Position numbers and translations under genes: made by a program. Positions 1-7,370 of a stretch of 13,544 nucleotides of DNA are shown here, one piece after another. Source of the stretch: CANHBY01 sp031376995. Its GTDB lineage: Bacteria > Pseudomonadota > Gammaproteobacteria > Burkholderiales > Burkholderiaceae_C. Each line of letters opens with the position of its first letter. Within the stretch, counting starts at the first letter, position 1. The DNA is taken from contig JANMEO010000113.1 of the NCBI GenBank assembly GCA_031376995.1, positions 1 through 13,544 on the forward strand, given 5' to 3'. Under the pieces are notes generated by a model. The model was not told the origin of the DNA and ran no database searches. It worked only from the letters and a program-made list of their open reading frames with translations.

Positions 1-78
1 TGTCGGGAAAGTCTTCCTCAGCTCTTCGCGCACTGGGATTTCTGTTTTGGAGAACGGTCGGCAAGAAGAGCCGTATGA
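1..78 (+). CDS. Possible C-terminal tail of the intron-encoded maturase (partial)
   Basis: Frame 1 is open from the window edge to TGA at 76-78 and reads CRESLPQLFAHWDFCF followed by GERSARRAV. The LFAHW piece resembles C-terminal tails of group II intron reverse transcriptase/maturases as I remember them, and the position just before domain V is right for such a tail. The reading frame runs about ten bases into domain V, which is a little unusual because maturase genes normally stop before it. This could mean the original stop was lost or that the frame is open by chance. With only 25 residues visible this is a weak call; the upstream sequence would settle it. Confidence 0.35.
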   Translation, partial: CRESLPQLFAHWDFCFGERSARRAV

Positions 79-102
79 ATCGAGAGGTTCACGTACGGAT
101 CT
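67..102 (+). ncRNA. Group II intron domain V (catalytic hairpin)
   Basis: This is the catalytic core helix of the ribozyme. The 34-base core at 68-101 starts GAGCCGTA and ends ACGGATC. The lower stem pairs 67-75 with 94-102, with a G70/A99 mismatch. A two-base CG bulge at 92-93 follows, then an upper stem (76-81 with 86-91) capped by the GNRA tetraloop GAGA (82-85). The conserved AGC catalytic triad is A69 G70 C71. All hallmarks of a functional domain V are present except the G70/A99 pair, which is commonly G-U in bacterial introns. Confidence 0.85.
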
Positions 103-158
103 GTGAGAGCCTGAGGGGGCAGCTCCCTTGGGCGACTCGACGATTGACTGGCTTGGCT

Positions 159-187
159 TTGACAGAGGGTGGGGATTACCCCAGAAT
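159..187 (+). promoter_or_regulatory. Candidate sigma70 promoter upstream of the effector gene
   Basis: A perfect -35 box TTGACA (159-164) is followed by a 17-base spacer and a -10-like CAGAAT (182-187, four of six consensus positions). It starts 18 bases past the predicted intron 3' end and points at the effector gene, whose preferred start is about 190 bases further on. The rest of 142-380 shows no gene I recognise. No TTCG-N16-TTCG box (HrpB/HrpX type) and no HrpL-type box were found by eye upstream of the gene. Confidence 0.45.
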
Positions 188-380
188 TATCCGGCTTGGT
201 GGCGGAACTGGCTTTTTCAGAGTTAAAGTGCATCCCTGCAACCATTGAGTTGGGCTGCCCATAGCAATCCCACATCGACTCATCACGCAAGCAGCGTCAG
301 TGCCAGAGTGGCCGCTCAGCACTGATTTCCATTCTGGGCCAAAAACCCGAGCGAACACTCACTCGCGCAGCAAGCTCCCC

Positions 381-1478
381 ATGAAGCGTTCAAGGTCACC
401 GTCCCCCAGCGTGTCGCGCCCCCCCCCCGCCCATCGAGTCAATGCCTTGTGGGTTGGCAGCCCGCAAGATGCCCGCAGCCCAAGCCCAGTACCTCGGACA
501 AGCCCGCTTGAATCCTCAGACCTGGAGTTGGCGGCGTACCTGCTGGCTCGCCAAGAGACCGGTCGACCTGTACAGCCTCATGTCAAAGACTTGCTGATAC
601 GGGCCAATGAGACAAAGAAGGATGTTTTGGCTTTGATGGCTTATGGTCGTGGCAATGTCAAAAGTGACTTGAACGCTACTCAAAATCAAGGCTTCTATCG
701 CCTGCGGGCACTGCGGGATATTGTGAGCAGCCAGTCCTCATTGGGTCATAATCCCGATAAAGTCCAAATGCAGGATGCGGCACTGAGCGCGCATTTAGGG
801 AGCGGCAACTGTGGTGAATTTGCCAATGTCGCGGCGCATGTCCATGCAGGGCGCTTAGATGTTGGCGAGCGGCTTGACACGGTCTATCGCAAGGATCGTG
901 ACCATACCTGGGTGATGGTTCATGGGGTAGCAGCGGCTGATGGTGTAGTACCGACTGCCATTATTGATGTGTGGAGCGAGGGGCCTGTGATGGAGCCACA
1001 GGACAACCGGTTTATCAAAGACGTCTCGGCAGATCCCACGATCATTCACTCTATCAAAGGCATACAAGGGCCATCACTTCATGATCGATTCGATGAAGCC
1101 CGCCAGACGCCTCATGCCTCTACGCTCAAGCGAGCCCGGACCTTGATCGCTGCAAACATTCGGGATGACAAGCAACCTCCAAGCGGCGACGTATATGAAC
1201 AACCCGTCGCATCTGTTTGCGACCAATTTGCGTTGGCCGCACGAGCCGCTATTCAACAGCCTCAATGTGAGCTGACGTTGAGAGCTAAAGCTGCTGCTTT
1301 GGCTCGAGAATTGAAGCCTTCTTTGCGCCAGGCTGATGAGGCCTTTACCGTGGAAGCAATTTTGGATATAGCGGTTAAATTTGATCAACCGCGCCAAAGA
1401 ACATTGCTGCCCGCCAGAGGCAAAAATGACAGCTTGTCCTTGCGTCCTGACTCCGAACTTGAAGCCGCTTCGTTTTGA
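381..1478 (+). CDS. HopX/AvrPphE/XopE/RipE-family type III effector (putative cysteine protease/transglutaminase fold)
   Basis: A protein of 365 residues from ATG 381. A GTG at 300 would give 392, but neither start has a clear ribosome site. The central part follows the HopX/AvrPphE family: a YLLARQETGRPV block, an ALMAYGRGN block, then GSGNCGEFA, DHTWV and DVWSEGP with NRFIKD just after. These hold the family's Cys-His-Asp triad, here Cys144, His175 and Asp196. Members from plant pathogens are injected through type III secretion; HopX1 is reported to act as a cysteine protease on host targets. The first 45 residues are rich in Ser, Pro and Arg and carry no signal peptide, as expected for a type III secretion signal. 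There is no MG start, so no N-myristoylation site as in some XopE proteins. Codons 13-16 contain a run of ten C bases. No secretion apparatus or chaperone gene is in the window. G+C is about 50%. Family assignment is strong; activity and host are inferred. Confidence 0.82.
   Translation: MKRSRSPSPSVSRPPPAHRVNALWVGSPQDARSPSPVPRTSPLESSDLELAAYLLARQETGRPVQPHVKDLLIRANETKKDVLALMAYGRGNVKSDLNATQNQGFYRLRALRDIVSSQSSLGHNPDKVQMQDAALSAHLGSGNCGEFANVAAHVHAGRLDVGERLDTVYRKDRDHTWVMVHGVAAADGVVPTAIIDVWSEGPVMEPQDNRFIKDVSADPTIIHSIKGIQGPSLHDRFDEARQTPHASTLKRARTLIAANIRDDKQPPSGDVYEQPVASVCDQFALAARAAIQQPQCELTLRAKAAALARELKPSLRQADEAFTVEAILDIAVKFDQPRQRTLLPARGKNDSLSLRPDSELEAASF
419..428 (+). repeat. Poly-C tract (10 bases) inside the effector coding region
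   Basis: Ten consecutive C bases encode the three prolines of an R-P-P-P-A stretch near the N-terminus of the effector. The present length keeps the gene in frame. One base less leads to TGA at 595-597 and one base more to TGA at 509-511 (coordinates of this window), both well before the catalytic Cys codon. Tracts of this kind are typical slippage sites of phase-variable genes. A sequencing length error is possible but is argued against by the intact frame. Confidence 0.9.
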
Positions 1479-1520
1479 CCAGAGATCATCAAAAATGAGC
1501 TTGCATTGAGGTTGTGATAA

Positions 1521-1645
1521 ACACCCCTCAGAACTGAAGATTTTGGGTGAGTAGGGCGTTTGGGATTGAGCGAGTGAGAATGAAGAACCGTACCGTAGCA
1601 AGATTTTTTGAGCATGTGTTTGCCCATCACCTGACAACGCCGCAG
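1521..1645 (+). repeat. Dispersed repeat, degenerate copy 1 (left end and middle kept)
   Basis: The block at 1523-1541 (ACCCCTCAGAACTGAAGAT) matches 18 of 19 bases of the left end of the complete copy at 10280-10444. Shared words continue in the same order: TGGGT (1544-1548), GAGAATG with AGA (1576-1585), a GAGCAT near 1610, and AACGCCGCAG (1636-1645). The span from the left-end GAT to AACGCCGCAG is 97 bases here and 83 in the complete copy. The right inverted end cannot be recognised. The copy begins about 42 bases after the effector stop codon and ends about 40 bases before the dinG start, so it makes up most of this 208-base intergenic region. I see no convincing promoter in it. Confidence 0.7.
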
Positions 1646-1686
1646 GGGCAGCCCATGAAAACCTCATCGGCCTTTGGGGGACGAAT

Positions 1687-4011
1687 GTGAGCGCGCGTTT
1701 GGGCGCTACCCTAACCGAAGCGGTTTCAACACCACAGCCACCAGGCCACAGCCTTGCTCACTCCCAAACCCAGGGTATCGACGAAAAGCTTTTGCGCAAG
1801 GCGCGCGAGCGCCTAGAGTTTTTGTACGGCGAAGTGGCCAAGACCTGGCCAGGCTTCATTGCGCGCCCGGGTCAGTATCAAATGATGCAAACCGCACTCC
1901 TGACATTGCTCAGTGCCAAACCCCCTCAAGAATTAAAGCGACAGGGAGACAATCTCGCTCAGCTGGAAGCTGGCACAGGAACGGGGAAGACTGTGGCTTA
2001 TTGCTTGGCTGCGATCGTGGCAGCTGAGCTGCTGCAAAAAACCGTGATTGTCTCTACCGCCACCGTGGCGTTGCAAGAGCAGCTTTTTTACAAGGACTTG
2101 CCTAAGCTGGCAGCGTTGATTCCTGACCTGCGCTTTGAAATGCTCAAGGGACGCGGCCGCTATGTTTGTGAGAGTCGCCTTTTGCAAGCCCTCAATGATG
2201 AGGCAGATGAAGGTCAAAATAGCCTTTGGGACGAAGCCTACTCGGGCGGCTTCACTGACTTTCAAGCTTCAAACAAAAATCCCTTGCGCGATCCCGGCCA
2301 AGCAATGCGTTGGTTTAAAGCAGCGGCCCAAAAACTGCATAAAGGCCAATGGGATGGTGACCTCGACAATTTGCTTGAGCCCCCCAATCCTCAAGACTGG
2401 CGAATTGTCAGAGCCAATGCCAACGCGTGCAATGGAAGCCAATGTCTGCATTTCAAATCATGTGCTTTTTTTCGTGCCCGTCGGCAAGCCAGCAGCGCCA
2501 CCATTCAGATCACTAATCACGCACTGATACTCGCTACCCTGCAAACAGAAGGTCATTTGATTGACCCTGGTGCCACGTTGTTTGTGTTTGATGAAGCGCA
2601 TCAATTACCAGGGATTGCGACCGAACAGTTTTCGTTGCGTGCGCGCCTGGGCGCCAGCATCACGCTTTTGGCAAGCTTGCGCAGCCTTGTCACTCGGCAA
2701 GCGCAAGAGATGCCAGTGGCTCACCGTCCTGACCTCGTTGCTTTTGGTCAGGCCCTCAGTGACTGCGCCGAACGTTTAGGGGTGCTAGGCCGCTATTGCG
2801 CCCAAGCGCAATGGGTCAATGCTAAGCAGGCTATTCACCGGTTTCCTCACGGGCGGGTTCCAGAGCCCGTGATCGCTGAGTGCGAGCCCTTGAGCTTGAG
2901 GCTGTGCGTGATTGCCGCCGTGGTGGCCCGTTTGGTCCAAGCGTTAGAACAAAGCGATGGCGAGGAGTTTTCGAGCTCGCAACGCGAAGAGAAATCCAGA
3001 GCGAGTGTGGAGCTGGGCGTTTGCCATTCACGACTGGTCACCTTACAAAAAATCATCACCGCTTGGATGACTCAGGATGTCGTACCGTGTGCCAAATGGC
3101 TTGAATTTGCGGCGCCCCAAGAGGGCGACCATCACCCGGTCGCCGCAGATGCGTGGCTTTGCACCAGCCCCATGACCGCAGCCAAAATATTGGCGCAAGA
3201 GCTTTGGCGGCAGGTCAGTGCCGCCGTATGTACTTCGGCCACACTGACGGCCTGTGGCAGTTTTGAGTTTTTTGATCGCCTCAGCGGCATGAACCGATTT
3301 CCGCAACGCCGGGCTTTGATGGTTGCCTCTCCATTTAATTATGAAACTCAGGGTGAGCTGCGCATAGCGCCCATGATGAACTCGCCAAAGAGCGCTCATT
3401 TTTGCGCCGAACTGTGCGAAACCTTACCCGGCTTGCTGCAAGAGCATCAGTACGGACAACTTGTTTTGTTCACCTCTAAAAGGCAAATGCGTGCTTGCTA
3501 TGAGGCCTTGCCCAAGGATCTTGTCAAAGACGTGCAGGTGCAGGGTGATCGAGCTCGCAATGAATTATTGAAAGAACATGGACATCGGGTTGCCAGTGGA
3601 AAGCGCAGCATCATTTTTGGGCTGCAGTCGTTTGGCGAGGGTATCGATTTGCCGGGTCCGTTGTGTGAGCATGTGATCATTGATCGGTTGCCTTTCACCC
3701 CTCCCATCTCCCCCGTAGAAGAGTCGCTTTCTGAGTGGCTGGCCACCCAAGGGCGTGATCCTTTTACCGAAATCTCAGTCCCTCGAGCCGCCATGAAGTT
3801 GGCACAATGGGCCGGCCGGGGTGTTCGCACGGTCACTGACAGGGCAGTGATCACCGTGTGCGATATCCGCTTGGTGAACACGGGTTACGGTCGGCGAATT
3901 TTGGCAGGGCTGCCGCGATTTCCCGTGATCAGATCGAGTGCGACCCAGGCGCTCAGTTTGACGGAAAACCTGGCCCTTCAAGAGGGTTTGAGCGGACCTC
4001 ATCCAACATGA
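1687..4011 (+). CDS. dinG: ATP-dependent Fe-S DNA helicase DinG
   Basis: A 774-residue superfamily 2 helicase of the XPD/DinG type, which unwinds DNA 5' to 3' and helps resolve R-loops and damaged forks. The order of motifs is complete: Walker A AGTGTGKT (95-102), VSTATVALQEQL motif Ia, four Fe-S cysteines (161, 248, 253, 259, the last three spaced x4 and x5 as in Escherichia coli DinG), ITNHALIL (275-282), the Walker B box FDEAH (301-305), QSFGEGIDLPG, and motif VI QWAGRGVR (707-714). It is somewhat longer than the E. coli protein (about 716 residues). The start is GTG 1687: an ATG two bases upstream runs straight into TGA, and no other start follows the in-frame stop at 1609. The stop overlaps the next gene by ATGA, suggesting coupled translation. 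Confidence 0.95.
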   Translation: MSARLGATLTEAVSTPQPPGHSLAHSQTQGIDEKLLRKARERLEFLYGEVAKTWPGFIARPGQYQMMQTALLTLLSAKPPQELKRQGDNLAQLEAGTGTGKTVAYCLAAIVAAELLQKTVIVSTATVALQEQLFYKDLPKLAALIPDLRFEMLKGRGRYVCESRLLQALNDEADEGQNSLWDEAYSGGFTDFQASNKNPLRDPGQAMRWFKAAAQKLHKGQWDGDLDNLLEPPNPQDWRIVRANANACNGSQCLHFKSCAFFRARRQASSATIQITNHALILATLQTEGHLIDPGATLFVFDEAHQLPGIATEQFSLRARLGASITLLASLRSLVTRQAQEMPVAHRPDLVAFGQALSDCAERLGVLGRYCAQAQWVNAKQAIHRFPHGRVPEPVIAECEPLSLRLCVIAAVVARLVQALEQSDGEEFSSSQREEKSRASVELGVCHSRLVTLQKIITAWMTQDVVPCAKWLEFAAPQEGDHHPVAADAWLCTSPMTAAKILAQELWRQVSAAVCTSATLTACGSFEFFDRLSGMNRFPQRRALMVASPFNYETQGELRIAPMMNSPKSAHFCAELCETLPGLLQEHQYGQLVLFTSKRQMRACYEALPKDLVKDVQVQGDRARNELLKEHGHRVASGKRSIIFGLQSFGEGIDLPGPLCEHVIIDRLPFTPPISPVEESLSEWLATQGRDPFTEISVPRAAMKLAQWAGRGVRTVTDRAVITVCDIRLVNTGYGRRILAGLPRFPVIRSSATQALSLTENLALQEGLSGPHPT

Positions 4012-5456
4012 CGCCCCCGGCACAGGACTCTGGCACCCTACTGGCAGCCGGTAACGCTCTGATGCAGTTGGGGCGCTTTGCCGAGGCCGCTGCAGCTTAT
4101 GAGCAGGCCATCCAGCTCAACCCTGCGTCCTCGCGTGCCCATAACAACTTGGCAGTTGCGCTGGCAGAGCAGGGCCAATTTGAACTTGCAAGCGCAGCCT
4201 ATCAGCAAGCCCTCCACCTTGATCCCAGCTACGCTGAAGCGCACTTTAACCTGGGCAACGCCATGTACGCGCAGGGCCGTCATTTGCAAGCTGTGGCTTG
4301 TTTTGACTGTGCGCTGAAGTTGGCTCCTGGTTGGCCATCGGCATGGCTCAATCGCGGCCTTGCTTTGGCAGCGCAGGGCTGTCAAGCACTCGCCCAAGCG
4401 AGTTATCAAGAGGCCCTTGCTCAGTGCCCAGATTATCCCGAGGCGCATAACAATCTTGGGCTGGCACTTCAGCTTCAAGGCCATTTTGAAGGTGCGATGA
4501 AGCACTTTGATCGCGCTTTAGAGCTCGTGCCTGATTTTGCTGGTGCTCACTCGAATCGCGCTCAACTGCGTCTACTGCTCGGGGATTGGCAAGGGGGCTG
4601 GCCAGAGTACGAGTGGCGCTGGCACCTTGCGCACACGACCCGACCTGCTGTCCCTATCCCCAGATGGAACGGCAAGCTGCAGCCTGGGCTCGCGCTCCTC
4701 TTGCGCGCCGAACAAGGTTTCGGCGACACCCTCCAATTTGTGCGCTTCGCTTTGCCGTTGCAACGCGCTGGCCTGCGCGTGATTGTCGAGTGTCAAGCCA
4801 AGCTTGTGACCTTGCTCGCCCGGGCCCACGGCGTCCACTCGGCAGTGCCGCGCTTTGAGGCTTTACCACCTTGTGATGCCTATATTCCCGTAGCGAGCTT
4901 GCCCGGCCTACTGGGCGTCTTCGATACGGCCAGCATCCCTCGCGAGATGCCCTATCTGCGAGCTGATACCAAGCTTGTCGCCCTGTGGCGAACAAAATTG
5001 GCGGCATGCAGCGGGTTTCGAATCGGTATCGTTTGGAGGGGCAGCCCTGGCTACCCTCAAGACTGTCATCGCTCAATTCCCATGGCTTGCTTTGCCGTGC
5101 TTGCCGATCTGCCTGGCACCACACTGGTTAACCTTCAATTTGGCGAGCGAGCGCCCCAGGCATGGGGCGCCTTAGAGCCAGGCGACCTTGAAACCGACGG
5201 GCAAAGCTTTGAACACACGGCTGCATTGATTACTCACTTAGATCTCGTCATCACCTGCGACAGCGTTGTGGGTCATCTGGCTGGGGCTTTGGGCAAGCCG
5301 GTGTGGGTGGCCCTGCCGCATACTCCCGATTGGCGTTGGCTCATGGGGCGTGAAGATTCTCCTTGGTACCCTAGTGCAAGGTTGTTTCGCCAGATCGAGC
5401 TTGACAACTGGCAAGAGGTTTTTGAACGAATTAAATCGGCACTTCTGCACCAGTGA
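4008..5456 (+). CDS. TPR-repeat glycosyltransferase (GT-B type, GT9/GT41-like C-terminus)
   Basis: A 482-residue protein in two halves. Residues about 7-176 are five 34-residue tetratricopeptide repeats (NALMQLGRFAEAAAAYEQAI and copies at about 41, 75, 109 and 143). A partial sixth repeat leads into a glycosyltransferase-like domain (about 220-480) with EQGFGDTLQFVRF (235-247), GIVWRGSP (340-347), HRSIPM, LVNLQ and the sugar-nucleotide site pattern DLVITCDSVVGHLAGALGKP (412-431), then PDWRWL. Proteins of this build are common in proteobacteria. They are believed to glycosylate proteins or cell-surface polymers in the cytoplasm, but the donor and acceptor here are unknown. The start ATG 4008 overlaps the dinG stop (ATGA); a longer frame reaching into dinG is ignored because it has no family support. 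Its stop overlaps the next gene (GTGA). Confidence 0.85.
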   Translation: MTPPAQDSGTLLAAGNALMQLGRFAEAAAAYEQAIQLNPASSRAHNNLAVALAEQGQFELASAAYQQALHLDPSYAEAHFNLGNAMYAQGRHLQAVACFDCALKLAPGWPSAWLNRGLALAAQGCQALAQASYQEALAQCPDYPEAHNNLGLALQLQGHFEGAMKHFDRALELVPDFAGAHSNRAQLRLLLGDWQGGWPEYEWRWHLAHTTRPAVPIPRWNGKLQPGLALLLRAEQGFGDTLQFVRFALPLQRAGLRVIVECQAKLVTLLARAHGVHSAVPRFEALPPCDAYIPVASLPGLLGVFDTASIPREMPYLRADTKLVALWRTKLAACSGFRIGIVWRGSPGYPQDCHRSIPMACFAVLADLPGTTLVNLQFGERAPQAWGALEPGDLETDGQSFEHTAALITHLDLVITCDSVVGHLAGALGKPVWVALPHTPDWRWLMGREDSPWYPSARLFRQIELDNWQEVFERIKSALLHQ

Positions 5457-6205
5457 ACTCACCTATCTTTCTATTTGGCCGGCGTGCTGAGCGCCTTGAT
5501 GCCCTTCGAGGGCTCGCACTGTTATGGATGGCGGGATTTCACTTTTGCTTTGACCTCAAGCTCTTTGGTTTTTTGAAAGCCAATTTTTATACAGATCCCA
5601 TCTGGACTTACCAGCGTGTGGTGATCGTGAGCCTGTTCCTAATTTGTGCGGGCATGAGTCAGGTTTTGGCTGTTCACCAGGGTCAGCATCAATCCCAATT
5701 TTGGCGGCGCTGGGGCCAGATCATGGCTTGCGCCTTGGTGGTTAGTGCCGTCTCATGGGTTCAGTTTCCGGACAGTTACATCAGCTTTGGGATATTGCAT
5801 GCGGTGGCACTGATGCTTGTGGTGGCTCGGCTGGTATGTTGCCTTCAAGTTTGCGCGCTCGGGGTGGGGGTCTGCGGTATGGCCGTGGTGATCATGGGCC
5901 TTGGGCTTGGGCATCCATTTTTTGATTCTCGCTGGACAGGGTGGTTGGGTTTTGTCACCTTTCGTCCTCCCACACAAGACTTTGTCCCCTTGTTCCCCTG
6001 GTTGGGTGTGATGCTGTGGGGGGTGGCACTTGGCAAATATCTCTTGCACAACCGTGCCGCAAGCCTGTACGGTCCGCTGCCGGCGCTGGGTCGGCCTCTT
6101 TGGGATATCGTGGCCTTGCTGGGCCGCTGGAGCCTGAGTTTTTACATGCTTCACCAGGTGGTTTTCATGGCGGCACTTATGTCAGTGGTGGCCTTGATCC
6201 GGTGA
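5453..6205 (+). CDS. Membrane acyltransferase of the HGSNAT catalytic/DUF1624 type
   Basis: A 250-residue multi-spanning membrane protein. The N-terminus has the family signature RLDALRGLALLWMAGFHFCF (14-33), with the conserved Asp16, Arg19-Gly20 and the His30 expected to act in acetyl transfer from cytoplasmic acetyl-CoA across the membrane. I count roughly seven hydrophobic helices (about 17-37, 53-72, 87-104, 111-130, 133-153, 180-198, 225-247), the last ending with SLSFYMLHQVVF, a motif typical of such acyltransferases. Human HGSNAT acetylates heparan sulfate; the bacterial substrate is not known. The GTG start overlaps the stop of the TPR-glycosyltransferase by four bases, so the two are probably translated together and may work on the same glycan, which is inference. 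The small size is usual for the bacterial subgroup. Confidence 0.8.
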   Translation: MNSPIFLFGRRAERLDALRGLALLWMAGFHFCFDLKLFGFLKANFYTDPIWTYQRVVIVSLFLICAGMSQVLAVHQGQHQSQFWRRWGQIMACALVVSAVSWVQFPDSYISFGILHAVALMLVVARLVCCLQVCALGVGVCGMAVVIMGLGLGHPFFDSRWTGWLGFVTFRPPTQDFVPLFPWLGVMLWGVALGKYLLHNRAASLYGPLPALGRPLWDIVALLGRWSLSFYMLHQVVFMAALMSVVALIR

Positions 6206-6237
6206 GCATTTCAACCCAACTGACGTTGATCGTTTTC

Positions 6238-7011
6238 ATGAATAAGTTATCTACCCCAAGCCAAGTTTTATTTGGATTTCACGCCATCATGGTGCGTTTA
6301 AAGTCTGCGCCTGGGTCGGTGCTTGAGGTGCATGTGGAACGGGGGCGGCGCGATCAGCGCATGCGTGATTTGCTGGCACGTGCAGAGTCAGCGGCTGTGC
6401 GCGTGATTGAAAGTGACAGTGAGCGCCTGCAGGGCCTGTGCGCCAGCCCCCGTCATCAAGGTGTGGTGGCCCGCGTTCAAGCGTTGCAACTCAGCCATTC
6501 ACTCGATGACACCCTTGACACTTTCAACGCTCATGAGTTGATGTTATTGGTGTTAGATGGCGTGACCGACCCCCACAATCTGGGCGCTTGCTTGCGCGTG
6601 GCTGATGGCGTTGGAGCGCAAGCCGTGATTGCCCCCAAAGACCATGCTGCGGGCTTGAGCGCCACAGTGTCCAAGGTGGCCAGTGGTGCGGCCGAGACGG
6701 TGCCTTATTTCATGGTAACGAATTTAGCCCGAACCTTGAAAGAGCTCAAAGAGCGTGACATCCAAATCATTGGCACGACTGATGATGCATCAGACACCAT
6801 TTACGATATTGATTTGAGCGGGCCTGTCGCTTGGGTCTTGGGCTCTGAAGACAAGGGCATGAGACAGCTAACCCGTAAAGGGTGTGACCGGCTTGTTCGA
6901 TTGCCCATGTGCGGTGCTGTTGAAAGTCTGAACGTCTCTGTCACCAGCGCCGTGTGTTTATACGAAACCCTGAGGCAGCGCCGAGCAGCCTCAGATCTGA
7001 AACCGTGTTGA
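6238..7011 (+). CDS. rlmB: 23S rRNA (guanosine 2'-O-)-methyltransferase RlmB
   Basis: A SPOUT-class enzyme that methylates the 2'-O of a conserved guanosine (G2251 in E. coli) in the peptidyl-transferase P-loop of 23S rRNA, using S-adenosylmethionine. The 257-residue protein matches E. coli RlmB along its length: an N-terminal substrate-binding part with VLFGFHAI and HQGVVARV, then the three knot motifs LDGVTDPHNLGACLR (106-120), WVLGSEDKGMR (199-209) and LPMCGAVESLNVSV (222-235). Start ATG 6238 gives the usual N-terminus shortly before the GFHA motif; an open frame extending back into the previous gene is not part of it. Thirty-two bases separate it from the acyltransferase gene. Confidence 0.95.
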   Translation: MNKLSTPSQVLFGFHAIMVRLKSAPGSVLEVHVERGRRDQRMRDLLARAESAAVRVIESDSERLQGLCASPRHQGVVARVQALQLSHSLDDTLDTFNAHELMLLVLDGVTDPHNLGACLRVADGVGAQAVIAPKDHAAGLSATVSKVASGAAETVPYFMVTNLARTLKELKERDIQIIGTTDDASDTIYDIDLSGPVAWVLGSEDKGMRQLTRKGCDRLVRLPMCGAVESLNVSVTSAVCLYETLRQRRAASDLKPC

Positions 7012-7025
7012 TGAAAGACTTTGCC

Positions 7026-7370
7026 ATGTACAAATCCAATACCCTCATCCTCAGTCTCATGTTGGCCGGCGGGCTGCTCACTGGGTGTACCCAAGAGCAG
7101 CAAAACCAGGTCAAGCGTGACATTCAAAACTGGACCGGCACCGACGGTGTTTTAGAGATCTACGCCGGCGAGAAGCTCATCAAGCGGTTTTTGAAGGTCG
7201 ACAAGCTGTCTACGGCGCTGGGCACCACCGATGGTCAACCCAGGGCGTATCGTTTTGGTTATGGCGTGCTGGATGAAAACCAAAACTTCATGATTGATCA
7301 GCCTGAAAAGCGGGTCTACTTTGAGGTCAATGACTATTCAACCTATGTCTTTTTTGACAACCCTCGCTAA
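7026..7370 (+). CDS. Small conserved lipoprotein
   Basis: A 114-residue protein with a clear lipoprotein signal: MYKSNTLILSL, a short hydrophobic stretch, and the lipobox LLTGC with Cys21 as the lipidated residue. The mature part (TQEQQNQVKRDIQNWTGTDG and on) is a compact soluble domain that resembles hypothetical lipoproteins seen in Burkholderiales; I know of no function. Residue 22 is Thr, so no Asp +2 inner-membrane retention signal is seen and outer-membrane sorting is likely. ATG 7026 is preferred because GAAAG lies about eight bases upstream. ATG 7011, which overlaps the rlmB stop by one base, would add MKDFA and is a real alternative. Either way the gene belongs to the rlmB transcription unit. 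Confidence 0.8.
   Translation: MYKSNTLILSLMLAGGLLTGCTQEQQNQVKRDIQNWTGTDGVLEIYAGEKLIKRFLKVDKLSTALGTTDGQPRAYRFGYGVLDENQNFMIDQPEKRVYFEVNDYSTYVFFDNPR

Larger units (their letters stand above)
1..141 (+). mobile_element. 3' end of a group II intron (domains IV-end, V and VI)
   Basis: Only the 3' part of the intron is in the window; its 5' half lies upstream. Bases 67-102 fold as a standard domain V. Bases 107-138 form a domain VI hairpin (G107-G109 with C136-C138, and A114-G118 with C125-T129, around a six-base loop) in which A135 is left unpaired. A135 is the seventh base from a predicted 3' splice site after C141; this is the usual distance from branch-point A to 3' end, and the intron would end in the usual AY dinucleotide (A140 C141). 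The 3' exon would begin at 142. The identification rests on this fold and on the recognisable domain V sequence. The exact splice boundary is inferred. Whether the intron is still active cannot be judged because its 5' end and most of its maturase are not visible. Confidence 0.85.

Noticed and set aside
25..48. A TTCG at 25-28 as half of a TTCG-N16-TTCG Hrp-type box
   Set aside because: The second half at the required spacing reads TTTT, and the position is inside the intron.
18..290. Minus-strand open frame of 90 codons across the intron end and 3' exon
   Set aside because: It runs through the domain V and VI hairpins and resembles no protein family I know.
1477..1687. TTGACC at 1475-1480 and TTGCAT at 1501-1506 as dinG promoters
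   Set aside because: Neither has an acceptable -10 box at 16-18 bases.
3858..4007. Longer start for the TPR protein inside dinG
   Set aside because: The extra residues have no TPR pattern, and ATG 4008 makes a standard ATGA overlap.
5941..6237. Longer N-terminus for RlmB reaching into the acyltransferase gene
   Set aside because: RlmB homologues are about 250 residues long and begin shortly before the GFHA/GIHA motif, which fits ATG 6238.
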